Shown: positions 49,814 through 58,939, counted from the stretch's first letter. The stretch: DNA of 64,000 bases from a bacterium (GCA_029551285.1 JAKPFT010000062.1:18017-82016); one strand, 5' to 3'. The notes: generated by a model not told the origin, from the sequence alone. Translations and numbers: made by a program.

Positions 49814-50614
49814 TTAGTGGCCGGTTTCTTGCTGGCAAAAGCTGAGCAGATTTCTTAATTTCTTTCCCGGGTTTGCACCACGCAGCAGGCTGGTTCCGAC
49901 CAGTGCACCCCGGAAGCCTGCTTTTTGAAGTTGCTGGAGTTCTGCACCGTCTTTGATGCCGCTTTCACTGACAACCGGAATTTTATCGCAGTTTATTTCC
50001 TTTATCAAGCGGAAACTTGTGCCAAGGTCTGTCTTCAGGGTTTTCAAGTCTCTATTGTTGACGCCAAGTATTACGCCGCTACGGCAGGCCAGCGGTAAAA
50101 CGGATTTGAGCTGGTGGTTGTCGTGCACCTCCAGGAGAGCCTCCATGCCCAGGCTCAGGGCGTCAGCCAGGAGACTCTTGAGCTTTTCTTCCGAGAGGAG
50201 CCGGACTATCAGCAGCACAAGGTCAGCACCGTAGACGCGGCTCTGCACAATCTGGTAAGGGTCAACTAAAAAATCCTTCCGAAGAATGGGAATGGTTGTT
50301 GCCTCCCGCACCTTTCTTAAATCCTCCAGGGAACCATGAAAGAAATACGGACACGTCAGCACGGAAATTGCACAGGCTCCATTTTTTTCATAACTTTTAG
50401 CCAGAACCGCGGGCCGGTAACTCCGGCGCAGCAGTCCGGCTGAGGGAGACGCCTTCTTGACTTCGGCAATCAGGCTAAACCGGTTCTGGCGCAAACTTCT
50501 GGACAGGCTTCTCACAGGTGGACCGGGAAGTCTGCTTTTGAGTTCTTCCAGGGGTTCTTGTTTCTTCTGCTGCTCAAGAAGGTCTCTGACCCGGTTTAGA
50601 ATTGTCTCGGTCAT
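49814..50614 (-). CDS. trpC: Indole-3-glycerol phosphate synthase
   Basis: TrpC closes the indole ring of CdRP with loss of CO2. The protein, 266 residues from 50614, has [15 protein letters not shown] with the catalytic Lys, the [16 protein letters not shown] strand, [39 protein letters not shown] and [12 protein letters not shown]. The 50614 ATG gives an ATGA overlap with the TPR gene upstream; the 25 extra track residues are not family-like. It is followed after 20 bp by trpB2. Confidence 0.95.
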   Translation of the reverse strand: MTETILNRVRDLLEQQKKQEPLEELKSRLPGPPVRSLSRSLRQNRFSLIAEVKKASPSAGLLRRSYRPAVLAKSYEKNGACAISVLTCPYFFHGSLEDLRKVREATTIPILRKDFLVDPYQIVQSRVYGADLVLLIVRLLSEEKLKSLLADALSLGMEALLEVHDNHQLKSVLPLACRSGVILGVNNRDLKTLKTDLGTSFRLIKEINCDKIPVVSESGIKDGAELQQLQKAGFRGALVGTSLLRGANPGKKLRNLLSFCQQETGH

Positions 50615-51228
50615 GGGCTGGTTAGCTTCTGGAGAAACCTTTCCGCCAGCGGTCGTTGTTCGGGAAACCTCTCGGCCACAGATTTCCACTGGGCAATGGC
50701 TTCTTCCTTCTGTCCCAGGGCCATGAGAACGTGGGCCCTGGTGCTGGCCACATAGAATGGATGCGGGAATTTTTCCGCCATTTCCAAATACTTGAGCGCC
50801 TGCGGCAACTTTCCTTCACGGTACCAGAGCCAGCCTAATTCCCAGTAAAGCCGATAATTTTCGCGGTGGTAACTGATTCCTTCTTCAAGAAACTTGACGG
50901 CTTTGTTCAGGAATTCATCCTTCTGTTTCGGATATGCCGGAGCCAGTCCGTTGACCAGAAACCAGGCTCCTGTCGCCCAGGCATCCAGGTCTTCCGGGTC
51001 AACCCGGGAAAGTAAGAAAAAAAGAGGAAAGATTTTCCTGTACTCACCGGCGTGCCAGAACTCGTCAATCCGAATTCTTATTAGATTTGTGATGGCCTCG
51101 TGAAAATCAGGTAAGAGACAGAGTTGAAGACCGATGTGTTCCCGCTGAAGAGTCGGCTCCGGTTCCTGGCTGCTGGCGGAGCCCGTGGCCACCCATAACA
51201 GGAAAGCGAGACACAGAATTTTCTTCAT
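50611..51228 (-). CDS. Exported TPR protein inside the trp operon (unknown)
   Basis: A 205-residue protein with a signal peptide (residues 1-20, ending GSASSQ), then TPR-like helical pairs: EGISYHRENYRLYWELGWLWYREGKLPQALKYLEMAEKF and STRAHVLMALGQKEEAIAQWKSVAERFPEQ. It should be periplasmic. I do not recognise the family. It is wedged between trpD and trpC with ATGA overlaps on both sides, so its expression is tied to the trp genes although its location makes a role in tryptophan synthesis unlikely. Confidence 0.8.
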   Translation of the reverse strand: MKKILCLAFLLWVATGSASSQEPEPTLQREHIGLQLCLLPDFHEAITNLIRIRIDEFWHAGEYRKIFPLFFLLSRVDPEDLDAWATGAWFLVNGLAPAYPKQKDEFLNKAVKFLEEGISYHRENYRLYWELGWLWYREGKLPQALKYLEMAEKFPHPFYVASTRAHVLMALGQKEEAIAQWKSVAERFPEQRPLAERFLQKLTSP

Positions 51229-52238
51229 GATGCGAGAAACTCCAGGACTTTTTGAAACTTAGTCCAGGCGATTCCTTTATCCAGTACCTGGCTTACCTGA
51301 GCCACTCCTTCCGGAAATGACTTTACCCGACCGCAGGCCCGCAGAACCGCGGCCGCATTAGCACAAACAATATCTCTACAGGGACCCCGCTGCCGGCCGG
51401 TCAGTATCTCTTTAATGAGCAGGGCATTTTCCACGGCCTGGCTGCCCTTAAGGTCCTCCCTGCGGCATCGTTTCAGGCCGAAACTCTGCGGATAGACTTC
51501 TGTTTCCATAACGCGGTCACGTCTCACTTCCACAAGAAAAGTCTTTCCCGTTAGGGTGATTTCGTCCAGGCCATCCTCGCCGCAGAAAACATATCCCCGG
51601 ATACCCAGTTTCTGAAAGACCCTGGGGATGATGCGAAGAAGGTGATAATCACCCACGCCCATAATCTGAACATTGGCACCGGCGGGATTACACAGAGGAC
51701 CAAGGATATTGAAAATAGTCCGCAAGCCCAATTCTTTTCTCACCGCGGCCACATTTTTCATTGCCTGATGATAAACCGGGGCGAACAGGAAGGCAAATCC
51801 AAAGCGGGTTAGAACTTCGGCCGTCTTTTCCGGGCTGGCCTGAAGGGGATAACCCAGTGCTTCCAGCACATCAGCGCTGCCGCACTGACTGGAGACGGCG
51901 CGGTTGCCGTGCTTGGCTACGGTCAGACCGCAGCCGGAAAGGGCGATAGCGGCGGCAGTGGAAATGTTGAAACTTCTGGAGCCATCGCCGCCAGTGCCAC
52001 AGGTATCAACAATCAGGGAAGAGGGAATGGTAATTTTCAGGGCTTTTTCCCGGAGCAATCTGGCGGCGCCCACAATTTCTGACGGTTGCTCTCCCTTAGC
52101 GCACAGCAAGGCCAAGAAGGCTGCAGCCTGAACCGGTGAGACGGTACCTTCCATCAAGGATTGAAACACCTGATAGCTCTGTTTTTCCGTCAGGTGGTGA
52201 TTAGCCAGTAATGATTTTAGCACTTCTGCCATGTTCAT
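51225..52238 (-). CDS. trpD: Anthranilate phosphoribosyltransferase
   Basis: TrpD joins anthranilate and PRPP. The 337-residue protein has the glycine-rich PRPP loop VDTCGTGGDGSRSFNIST, KHGNRAVSSQCGSADVLEALG for Mg2+ and anthranilate binding, FGFAFLFAPVYHQAM and LGLRTIFNILGPLCNPA. It starts the array: a promoter and a 150-nt leader lie upstream and GGAGGAAAA precedes the ATG. Anthranilate synthase (trpE, trpG) is absent from this operon. Confidence 0.95.
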   Translation of the reverse strand: MNMAEVLKSLLANHHLTEKQSYQVFQSLMEGTVSPVQAAAFLALLCAKGEQPSEIVGAARLLREKALKITIPSSLIVDTCGTGGDGSRSFNISTAAAIALSGCGLTVAKHGNRAVSSQCGSADVLEALGYPLQASPEKTAEVLTRFGFAFLFAPVYHQAMKNVAAVRKELGLRTIFNILGPLCNPAGANVQIMGVGDYHLLRIIPRVFQKLGIRGYVFCGEDGLDEITLTGKTFLVEVRRDRVMETEVYPQSFGLKRCRREDLKGSQAVENALLIKEILTGRQRGPCRDIVCANAAAVLRACGRVKSFPEGVAQVSQVLDKGIAWTKFQKVLEFLAS

Positions 52239-52625
52239 TTTTCCTCCAGGAAAGTTAGTGTCAGAAGAGCCGAATAAGGATGGTCGTCACCAGCTGAGAA
52301 AATGCCGCAGAAAATTCTTCCGTACTTTGAGAGATACGAAAGTTCTTCCTTTCACCGTATTGCTCCCCGAAGGTGATTTCCTCACCTGTTACTATGAGTT
52401 TAAAATACAACTTTTTTCCTGTCAAGTTCGGTCCTTTTTAACTGAAATTGTAGCCCGAAAAATCTGGCCAGTTCTATTGCGGGGCTGGCTTTACTGGTCT
52501 CTTCTGGCCAGACTTCACCAGCCATACTGCTAACCCATTTCCGTTGTTGACGCCTTATGCTTTCTCAGTTTCCTGAAAACTCAGCCGATAGTGAAAGTTT
52601 TTACCGCCCCTGGCAGTTCAATCAA
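52239..52625. other. Divergent intergenic region between trpD and coaX, no gene seen
   Basis: About 390 bp. It holds the trpD promoter and leader on the minus strand. The leader contains a small hairpin (AGGTGA-GGAAA-TCACCT), but I found no run of Trp codons, no terminator and no T-box signature. The plus-strand ORF of 100 codons at 52231-52533 starts antisense to trpD and has no recognisable features; I do not accept it. Confidence 0.6.
52397..52425 (-). promoter_or_regulatory. Promoter of the trp-thr-K+ gene array
   Basis: On the minus strand TTGACA, a 17-bp spacer and TAAACT are read. Transcription would begin near 52390, giving a leader of about 150 nt before trpD. This is the only clear promoter I found for the 13-kb array. 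Confidence 0.7.
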
Positions 52626-52654
52626 TGGCAACACCGGATCAAAAGAAGTAAAAT
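52626..52654 (+). promoter_or_regulatory. Candidate promoter of coaX (possible leaderless start)
   Basis: TGGCAA, a 17-bp spacer and TAAAAT, followed by seven bases and an ATG at 52662. The -35 differs from consensus at the second base. There is no Shine-Dalgarno site. Confidence 0.45.
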
Positions 52655-52661
52655 AATGGGT

Positions 52662-53417
52662 ATGGACGGGAATTTGAAAAACGGGCTTCTGGCAGCCATA
52701 GATATTGGCAACTCCACAGTAAAGTGTGGTTTCTACCAGGGCAGGCGGCTGATGGGTGTCATTCAGCAACCAACCGAAAAAGCCAGAATTCGTCTGCGCC
52801 TGCCCGGACCGGTGGATCAGCTGAGACGAGTTGGCATCGCTTCAGTGGTTCCCGAAGCTACCGTATCTATTATGAGGCAACTTTCTTCCCTGCCGGTGGA
52901 ACTCATCACCGTGAGAAAATGTAATGTGAAACTGCGAGTGAAGAATCCAGCCAGGGTAGGTGTGGACCGGGTGCTGAACATTAAGGCTGCCTACCAGAGA
53001 GCAGGCAGGAGTTGTCTGGTGATTGACATTGGAACTGCGGTCACAATTGACCTTTGTTCAGACTCCGGTGAGTTTCTGGGTGGGGTAATTATGCCGGGGC
53101 CGAAGCTCTGGGCAGGTAGTCTGGCCAGGACCGCCTTACTTCCTGAGGTGATTGATATAGCGGCCGGGGCAATACCGGGGAAGGAAACAAGAGAAGCCAT
53201 CCAGGCTGGTTTATTCTGGGGAACAATTGGAGGCATTGAGAAAATTGTTGGCAGGATGCGCCAGAGCCATTCAGGAGAAGCAATTTATCTCACAGGCGGG
53301 GCTGCTTCTTTCTTCAGAAAACGGTTCAGTTTTCCGTGCTCTTATTGTCCCTATCTGGTCCTGGAAGGGATTGTTCAGGTTTTGAGGGAAAATGAAAGAG
53401 AAAATACTGCCTCCTGA
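52662..53417 (+). CDS. coaX: Type III pantothenate kinase
   Basis: CoaX phosphorylates pantothenate, the first step of CoA synthesis. The protein, 251 residues from 52662, has the ATP-binding start LAAIDIGNSTVKCGFYQG, VGVDRVLNIKAAYQRAG, LVIDIGTAVTIDL and GGVIMPGPKL of the ASKHA-fold type III group. Two nearby ATGs (52656, 52662) are possible; the second fits the -10 spacing. The track start at 52557 adds a stretch unlike CoaX. It overlaps birA by 26 bp. Confidence 0.93.
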   Translation: MDGNLKNGLLAAIDIGNSTVKCGFYQGRRLMGVIQQPTEKARIRLRLPGPVDQLRRVGIASVVPEATVSIMRQLSSLPVELITVRKCNVKLRVKNPARVGVDRVLNIKAAYQRAGRSCLVIDIGTAVTIDLCSDSGEFLGGVIMPGPKLWAGSLARTALLPEVIDIAAGAIPGKETREAIQAGLFWGTIGGIEKIVGRMRQSHSGEAIYLTGGAASFFRKRFSFPCSYCPYLVLEGIVQVLRENERENTAS

Positions 53418-53982
53418 CCAGATTTTCTGGCTGGAAGGTATAGTGGTTCACTTTTACCACCGGGTTGACTCTACCATGAATGTGGCCAGAGCTCTTGCCA
53501 GGACCGGTTGGCGGGGTATTGTCCTGGCCGGGGAACAATCTTCAGGCCGCGGCAGGTACGGACGGCGATGGCACTCCTTTCTAGGAGGTCTCTATGCTTC
53601 CTGGATTTTTCCGGTGACTGAGTCTCATTACTTAATGACGGTGACGACGGCCTGCCTTCTGAATCTTATGAGCGCAATAGGGGTGGAAGGTTGCCAGGTG
53701 AAGTGGCCGAATGATATAATCTGCAAGGGTAAAAAAATCGCCGGTATTCTCATTGAACAGACAGGCTTTTGCTCCATTGTTGGCGTGGGGATTAATGTGA
53801 ATAACAGAGTGAGTAACTTCTTGACCGGGGCAGTTTCGGTAGTGGAAGTAACAGGAAAAGAGTTACCACTGGTGGACGTGCTCAGAGAAATGGTGATTGT
53901 CCACAGAACCCTCTTTGGGCAAACCCTTGACAAAAAGGAAGGCTTCCTTACCTGGAGGGGTGGACTTCTGAAAAATGAATGA
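53392..53982 (+). CDS. birA: Biotin--[acetyl-CoA-carboxylase] ligase, short catalytic form
   Basis: BirA attaches biotin to the carboxylase carrier protein. The 196-residue protein has the catalytic core: HRVDSTMNVARALA, VLAGEQSSGRGRYGRRWHS with the biotinyl-AMP loop, VKWPNDIICKGKKIAGILIE and VGVGINVNN. It lacks both the N-terminal helix-turn-helix of E. coli BirA and most of the C-terminal SH3-like domain, so it should be a non-regulatory, minimal enzyme. It overlaps coaX by 26 bp and the CorC-like gene by 8 bp. Confidence 0.92.
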   Translation: MKEKILPPDQIFWLEGIVVHFYHRVDSTMNVARALARTGWRGIVLAGEQSSGRGRYGRRWHSFLGGLYASWIFPVTESHYLMTVTTACLLNLMSAIGVEGCQVKWPNDIICKGKKIAGILIEQTGFCSIVGVGINVNNRVSNFLTGAVSVVEVTGKELPLVDVLREMVIVHRTLFGQTLDKKEGFLTWRGGLLKNE

Positions 53983-55312
53983 ATCTGACTGGGGCAGGTT
54001 GATTCTGGCCGCGTTCCTGCTGTTTCTCTCCGCTTTTTTCTCAGCCAGCGAAGCTGCGCTTATTTCTCTGGGAACATACCACCGGCGCAAGTTCCGGGAA
54101 AAATGGAAAGCAGGTGTACTGGACTTCTGGTTTGAACACCCGCGAACAGTTTTGATCACCATCCTGGCCGGTAACAATATTGTCAATGTGGCGCTCTCTG
54201 TTATCATGGCTGACCTGTCTTACCGCTGGTTTCACCGCATGTATCTGGCAGCCCTGGTGGGTGTCGTCACTTTTTTCATTGTGGTTTTTGGGGAGATCAT
54301 GCCCAAAACGATAGCGAAAAGACATGCGGAACAGATGGCGCCGCTGCTGATAGTTCCATTGCGTTGGTTCTGTTTTCTGCTACTGCCGGTGGCAAAACTC
54401 TTTCTCTTCACTTCAGACTTTTTCCTTTCGGCCTTTGGTCTGAGGTCGGAGTCCATCCTGCCGGTACTTACCGAGGAAGACCTGAAAGCAATGATTGCCG
54501 CAGGGGAAGAAGAGGGTGTTATTAAGGAGGAAGAGCGAGAGATGATTCATTCCATTTTTAAAATTGGCGATACCATGGTAAGGGACATTATGACACCCCG
54601 GGTCAGTATTGTGGCTGTGGAGGAAACTGATAGCCTGGCGCACATTATGGAAGTGATCGTCAGGGAGGGATATTCCCGGCTACCTGTGTATCACGAGGAC
54701 CTTGACCATATCATCGGTATCGTCTATATAAAGGATGCCGTAGCCGCCAGTCTTTCTGCCCATGGAAAGGAAGGCTGTGTAGCCCGGGATATCATCAGGC
54801 CGCCCTTTTTTGTTCCGGAAACCAATACCGTTCAGGAGTTAATTCAGGAACTTCAACACCGGCATCAGCAGATGGCCATTGTCATTGATGAGTACGGAGG
54901 AACGGCTGGTCTGGTAACTATGGAGGACCTGCTGGAAGAAATCGTGGGCGAAATTGGGGATGAGTACAAAAAGGAAAAACCTGATGTTCAGAGCTTACCC
55001 GACGGTTCTTATCTGGTCAGGGGTGCTCTGGAGATAGAAAAGGCTAATGAACTGTTTAATCTGGGAGTCAGCGAGGATAAGGTGAAAACACTGGCAGGCT
55101 TTATCCTTGATTACTTTGGCCGCTTTCCCAGGCGGGGGGAACGTTTTCGCTGGCGATCTTATCATATCGTAATTCAGGAGGCGGACGATAAAGCCATCCA
55201 GTGGGTACGGCTGAGAAAGGTGAACCCTCTAACCGAGGAGAAATATGGGTCAGGAGGAAATTTACCACCAGAGACTGGAGAAAAGGGAACTTCTCCAGAA
55301 GCAGCGTCTTGA
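53975..55312 (+). CDS. CNNM/CorC (hemolysin-C) family membrane protein with CBS domains
   Basis: A 445-residue protein. An N-terminal DUF21/CNNM membrane domain (residues ~1-185: LSAFFSASEAALISLG, VFGEIMPKTIAKRHAE) is followed by two CBS domains (MTPRVSIVAVEETDSLAHIMEVI, RLPVYHEDLDHIIGIVYIKD, IVIDEYGGTAGLVTMEDLLEEIVGEI). A CorC/HlyC transporter-associated domain ends the protein (ANELFNLGVSEDKVKTLAGFIL). Members export Mg2+ or other divalent ions, or regulate transport. The lysS start lies within its last 68 bp. Confidence 0.9.
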   Translation: MNESDWGRLILAAFLLFLSAFFSASEAALISLGTYHRRKFREKWKAGVLDFWFEHPRTVLITILAGNNIVNVALSVIMADLSYRWFHRMYLAALVGVVTFFIVVFGEIMPKTIAKRHAEQMAPLLIVPLRWFCFLLLPVAKLFLFTSDFFLSAFGLRSESILPVLTEEDLKAMIAAGEEEGVIKEEEREMIHSIFKIGDTMVRDIMTPRVSIVAVEETDSLAHIMEVIVREGYSRLPVYHEDLDHIIGIVYIKDAVAASLSAHGKEGCVARDIIRPPFFVPETNTVQELIQELQHRHQQMAIVIDEYGGTAGLVTMEDLLEEIVGEIGDEYKKEKPDVQSLPDGSYLVRGALEIEKANELFNLGVSEDKVKTLAGFILDYFGRFPRRGERFRWRSYHIVIQEADDKAIQWVRLRKVNPLTEEKYGSGGNLPPETGEKGTSPEAAS

Positions 55313-56669
55313 ACCTTACGGTCGGGCCTTCAAACGCAGCGTGACTGCTGAAATTTCAGAAGGACAGAAAGGGGTAAGTGCCGCTGGCCGGATAATGGCC
55401 TTCCGGCGTCACGGAAGGACCGCCTTTCTTGACCTCAGGGATGACTCCGGCAAGATCCAGTTGTACCTGAAACCAGAAACCCTGGATGCTGCCAGTGTCT
55501 TTTGCTATGAAAATCTGGATATCGGCGACATAATCGGTGTCCGGGGGGATACATTTAGAACCAGAACAGGTGAGTTAACGATTGCCGTCCAGTTTCTGAC
55601 TATTCTGGCCAAGTCCCTGCGACCACTTCCGGAGAAATGGCACGGTCTTAAGGATGTTGAAACCAGATTTCGCTACCGGGAACTTGACCTTATCATGAAC
55701 CGGGAGGTTAAAGATGTTTTTCGGAAACGGAGCCGTCTGCTGCAGTTGACCCGGGAGTTTCTGACCTCCCGGGGATTTCTTGAGGTTGAGACTCCAATGA
55801 TGCATCCCATTCCCGGAGGGGCCGAGGCCAGACCTTTTATCACGCACCATAATGCCCTTAACCTTGACCTTTATTTGCGGATTGCGCCGGAACTTTATCT
55901 GAAAAGATTGCTGGTGGGAGGTTTTGAAAAGGTTTTTGAAATCAACCGCTCCTTTCGCAATGAAGGTATCTCCCCGCTCCACAACCCTGAATTCACCATG
56001 CTGGAGGTGTACGAAGCTTTCAGTGATTGTTCCGGAATGATGGAGTTGACCGAAGAGCTTATTAGTTCTTGTGTGAAAGAACTTTCGGGCGGTGTGGAGA
56101 TTTCCTACCAGAATTCTGTGGTTAACCTGGCCAGGCCCTGGAAAAGGGTAAAGTGGGTGGAAACATTCGCTCAGTTAGGCCTTAACTGGCAGGATGAGCC
56201 TGCTGTAAGGCAAATGGCCAGAACCGTTAGCCCTGGAGAGGATGATTCCGGGAAGTCGTTGTTTGACTGCCTGGATGCAATTTTTAAGAAGTTAGTCCAG
56301 CCCGGGCTGATTGATCCCACCTTTGTCATAGAGTACCCACGACAGGTTTCCCCGCTGGCGAAGAGTCTGCCGGGCAATCTGGAAATGACGGAGCGTTTTG
56401 AATTATTTCTCGCCGGCCTTGAGGTGGCCAACGCTTACTCAGAACTGAATGACCCGGTGGAGCAGAAAGAGCGGTTTGAAGAGGAAGTGAAAACACAGCG
56501 GCCCGATCGACCTAAAGAGGTGGACTACGATTACATTACGGCCTTAGAGTATGGCCTGCCGCCAGCCGGAGGACTCGGTATTGGTATTGACCGGCTGGTA
56601 ATGTTGCTGACCGATAGCAGCTCCATCCGGGAAGTCATTCTCTTTCCTCTCCTGCGGCCAAAATCATGA
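55245..56669 (+). CDS. lysS: Lysyl-tRNA synthetase, class II
   Basis: A 474-residue class II synthetase. The N-terminal OB-fold binds the anticodon (VSAAGRIMAFRRHGRTAFLDLRDDSGKIQLYL). The catalytic domain has motif 1 around FLEVETPMMHPIPGGAEARPF, motif 2 FRNEGISPLHNPEFTMLEVYEAF and motif 3 GGLGIGIDRLVMLLTD. GAGGAG six bases before the ATG supports a start inside the corC-like gene (68-bp overlap). It overlaps murJ by ATGA. Confidence 0.95.
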   Translation: MGQEEIYHQRLEKRELLQKQRLEPYGRAFKRSVTAEISEGQKGVSAAGRIMAFRRHGRTAFLDLRDDSGKIQLYLKPETLDAASVFCYENLDIGDIIGVRGDTFRTRTGELTIAVQFLTILAKSLRPLPEKWHGLKDVETRFRYRELDLIMNREVKDVFRKRSRLLQLTREFLTSRGFLEVETPMMHPIPGGAEARPFITHHNALNLDLYLRIAPELYLKRLLVGGFEKVFEINRSFRNEGISPLHNPEFTMLEVYEAFSDCSGMMELTEELISSCVKELSGGVEISYQNSVVNLARPWKRVKWVETFAQLGLNWQDEPAVRQMARTVSPGEDDSGKSLFDCLDAIFKKLVQPGLIDPTFVIEYPRQVSPLAKSLPGNLEMTERFELFLAGLEVANAYSELNDPVEQKERFEEEVKTQRPDRPKEVDYDYITALEYGLPPAGGLGIGIDRLVMLLTDSSSIREVILFPLLRPKS

Positions 56670-58186
56670 GTTTCAGGAGCATTACCCGGGCAGCGGCTGT
56701 CATTGCCTTGACTACTGCTCTGGCACGTCTTCTGGGCCTTTTCCGGGAAGTTGTTTCCGCCAGGGCTTTTGGCACCACCGGGGTTTATGACGCCTTCCTG
56801 CTGGCTTTTATGATACCCAATTTCTTCCGGGGACTTCTGGCCGAGGGCGCTCTGAGTACAGCCTTTGTTCCGGTCTATACGGAGATTCTGACAGACCCCC
56901 AAAGAAAAGAGGAGAGAGCCCAGGTCGTAGCCATAAGTTTCACCTTCTCTCTGGTATTAACCTGCAGCCTTTACCTGCTGGTGCTCATAACTGTTCCACT
57001 TGTTCAGAGATTTCTCCATCCTGTTTCCAGATGGTTTCTAACGTTTTCGCTGCTGAGGTTTACCTTTCCTTACCTGATTTTTATTTCGCTGTCAGCCCTG
57101 GAGATGGGTGTCCTTAACTGTCACAAACATTTTTTTCTACCGGCAGCCAGTCCGATTCTGCTTGACTTAGTATGGATGGCGGCTATCCTGTGGCTTTGCC
57201 CGCTTCTGGGGGGAAGTCTGGAGCGGCAAATTCTGGGCCTGTGTGTGGCGGTGACCGCAGGCGGGGCTGCTCAGTTTCTTCTCCAGTTACCCGCCGTGAG
57301 AAGACGGGGAGTATCCTTTCGTTTTAATTTTAACTTCCGCCATCCGGCTCTTCTAAAAATGCGCCGTTTACTGGCACCGGTTATTATTGGCGTCGCGGTG
57401 GGCCCGATTAATCTGCTGGTGGACTATTCTTTAGCCAATTTTCTTTCGGGGGGGATGGTTTCCGCTCTCTGGTATGCCACGCGGCTTTACCAGTTGCCCC
57501 TTGGAATTTTTGCCATTTCTCTTTCCACCGCTGTGCTGCCTTGGCTGGCAGAACGGAGAGCCCAGAAAAACCTTATGGCTCTGAGACGAGAGTTGACTGG
57601 TTCTCTGTCTCTTGTTTGTGCTGTGCTGCTGCCCTGCACTATTGGACTGTTTCTTTTCCGGAAGGAGATTGTGGCTCTGCTTTTTCAGAGAGGGATGTTC
57701 AGCGCCTCCTCCGTGGAAATCACAGCCTTTGCCCTGGGCTTTTACAGTCTGGGACTGGTAGGATATGGCGCTGCTTCGGTGCTTACCCGCGGCTTTTACG
57801 CCTTCCAGGATACGCGAACTCCGGTGCTTGTTGGAGTTATCTCCATTGCGACTAACTTCTTCCTGGACATAATTTTAATGGGACCACTTCAGCACGGGGG
57901 CATTGCTTTGTCCACCAGCCTGGTTGGGTTCAGCAACTTTTTCTGTCTCTTTTTTCTTTTTCATCGCCAACACCTGCCTTTTGAATTCAGAAAGTTAGTC
58001 CTTTTACTCTGGCCCGTCCTCACGGCCAGTGGAGTCCTTTCAGGTTTATTGCTTTTGCTGAAGAAGTTTCTGGTCTTTCTCCCCTTGCCGGTTTTCCTGT
58101 CAGCCTGTATTATAGTAGCCAGTGCCGCTTACCTTCTGGTACTTTTTGTATCCGGGTATTTCCGTCGGGAACGCTTTTCAGGATGA
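56666..58186 (+). CDS. murJ: Lipid II flippase MurJ
   Basis: MurJ moves lipid II to the outer face of the inner membrane. The 506-residue protein has about 14 hydrophobic helices of the MOP exporter superfamily. It carries the family N-terminus ARLLGLFREVVSARAFGTTGVYDAFLLAFMIPNFFRGLLAEGALSTAFVPVY and the seventh-helix segment LVDYSLANFLSGGMVSALWYATRLYQLPLGIFAISLSTAVLPWLA. The length is normal. It fits functionally with murG and murC elsewhere in the window. Confidence 0.95.
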   Translation: MSFRSITRAAAVIALTTALARLLGLFREVVSARAFGTTGVYDAFLLAFMIPNFFRGLLAEGALSTAFVPVYTEILTDPQRKEERAQVVAISFTFSLVLTCSLYLLVLITVPLVQRFLHPVSRWFLTFSLLRFTFPYLIFISLSALEMGVLNCHKHFFLPAASPILLDLVWMAAILWLCPLLGGSLERQILGLCVAVTAGGAAQFLLQLPAVRRRGVSFRFNFNFRHPALLKMRRLLAPVIIGVAVGPINLLVDYSLANFLSGGMVSALWYATRLYQLPLGIFAISLSTAVLPWLAERRAQKNLMALRRELTGSLSLVCAVLLPCTIGLFLFRKEIVALLFQRGMFSASSVEITAFALGFYSLGLVGYGAASVLTRGFYAFQDTRTPVLVGVISIATNFFLDIILMGPLQHGGIALSTSLVGFSNFFCLFFLFHRQHLPFEFRKLVLLLWPVLTASGVLSGLLLLLKKFLVFLPLPVFLSACIIVASAAYLLVLFVSGYFRRERFSG

Positions 58187-58190
58187 GAAA

Positions 58191-58805
58191 ATGGACTATG
58201 TTTACGTCAGGGTGTGGTCAATTTTTGTGTTGTTGTTTTCGGTAATTGTTCATGAGTACAGCCACGCTTATGCGGCTTTAACCCAGGGTGATGATACAGC
58301 CAGTCTTGCTGGTCGGCTGACCCTGAATCCGCTGCCGCACATTGACCCGGTTGGCAGCCTTCTTGTACCGTTGCTGCTGATGTTAACCAGGGCACGGATT
58401 TTTGTCGGCTGGGCCAGGCCTGTTCCCATCAATCCTTTAAGATTTAGGGACATGGACCGGGGTACAGTTATTGTCAGTGCCGCCGGTCCGCTGGCCAATA
58501 TGTTTCTGGGGGTTGGTTTTGCTCTTGGTGCCCGTGCCCTGTCCGCACAGGAAGGTTTTTCTGTATTGCTCTATGAGGGAGGGCTGGTGAACTTCTGGTT
58601 AGCGTTTTTTAATCTGGTCCCGGTGCCGCCACTGGATGGGTCAAAAATTCTTTCTGTACTCTTGCCTTACCGCTGGAAGTGGTCCTATCTTCAATGGGAA
58701 CGATACGGGATGATTGTAATCTTGATAGCGATTTATTCCGGTCTTTTGAGCTGGATTTCGCCGCTGGTTCAATTCCTGGTTGACTGGCTGTCCGGGTTTA
58801 AGTAG
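58191..58805 (+). CDS. Site-2 protease-type membrane metalloprotease (M50 family)
   Basis: A 204-residue integral membrane protein with the zinc motif VIVHEYSHAYAA (H-E-x-x-H) in the first helix and the second metal-ligand motif NLVPVPPLDGSKIL near residue 155. GWARPVPINPLRFRD is typical of the short SpoIVFB-like/S2P group without PDZ or CBS domains. It cuts substrates within the membrane; the target is unknown. I start at 58191, 4 bp after the murJ stop; the longer track version overlaps murJ by 65 bp. Confidence 0.9.
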   Translation: MDYVYVRVWSIFVLLFSVIVHEYSHAYAALTQGDDTASLAGRLTLNPLPHIDPVGSLLVPLLLMLTRARIFVGWARPVPINPLRFRDMDRGTVIVSAAGPLANMFLGVGFALGARALSAQEGFSVLLYEGGLVNFWLAFFNLVPVPPLDGSKILSVLLPYRWKWSYLQWERYGMIVILIAIYSGLLSWISPLVQFLVDWLSGFK

Positions 58806-58910
58806 TGCTCTTATTCATAATTGCCTCACCAGATATTTTCTACCTGCCAAAATTGAAAAGACGGAAAGCATCCTGAGGCTCCAGGTGGGTGTAACCAGAC
58901 GGCGAGAAGA

Positions 58911-58939
58911 TTGCCTGAAGCCGGGAAAAGCAATAAAAT
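58911..58939 (+). promoter_or_regulatory. Promoter of the DUF1844-uvrC operon
   Basis: TTGCCT, a 17-bp spacer and TAAAAT, with transcription expected near 58946. AAAGGGGG precedes the ATG at 58974. It is another example of the TTGCC -35 type seen here. Confidence 0.7.

Noticed and set aside
52239-52396. trp leader peptide / attenuator
   Set aside because: A GTG-started frame of about 32 codons in the leader has only one Trp codon, and I found no terminator/antiterminator pair or T-box signature.
52231-52533. Plus-strand ORF of 100 residues between trpD and coaX
   Set aside because: It starts antisense to the trpD start region and its ribosome binding site, spans the trpD promoter, and has no recognisable features.
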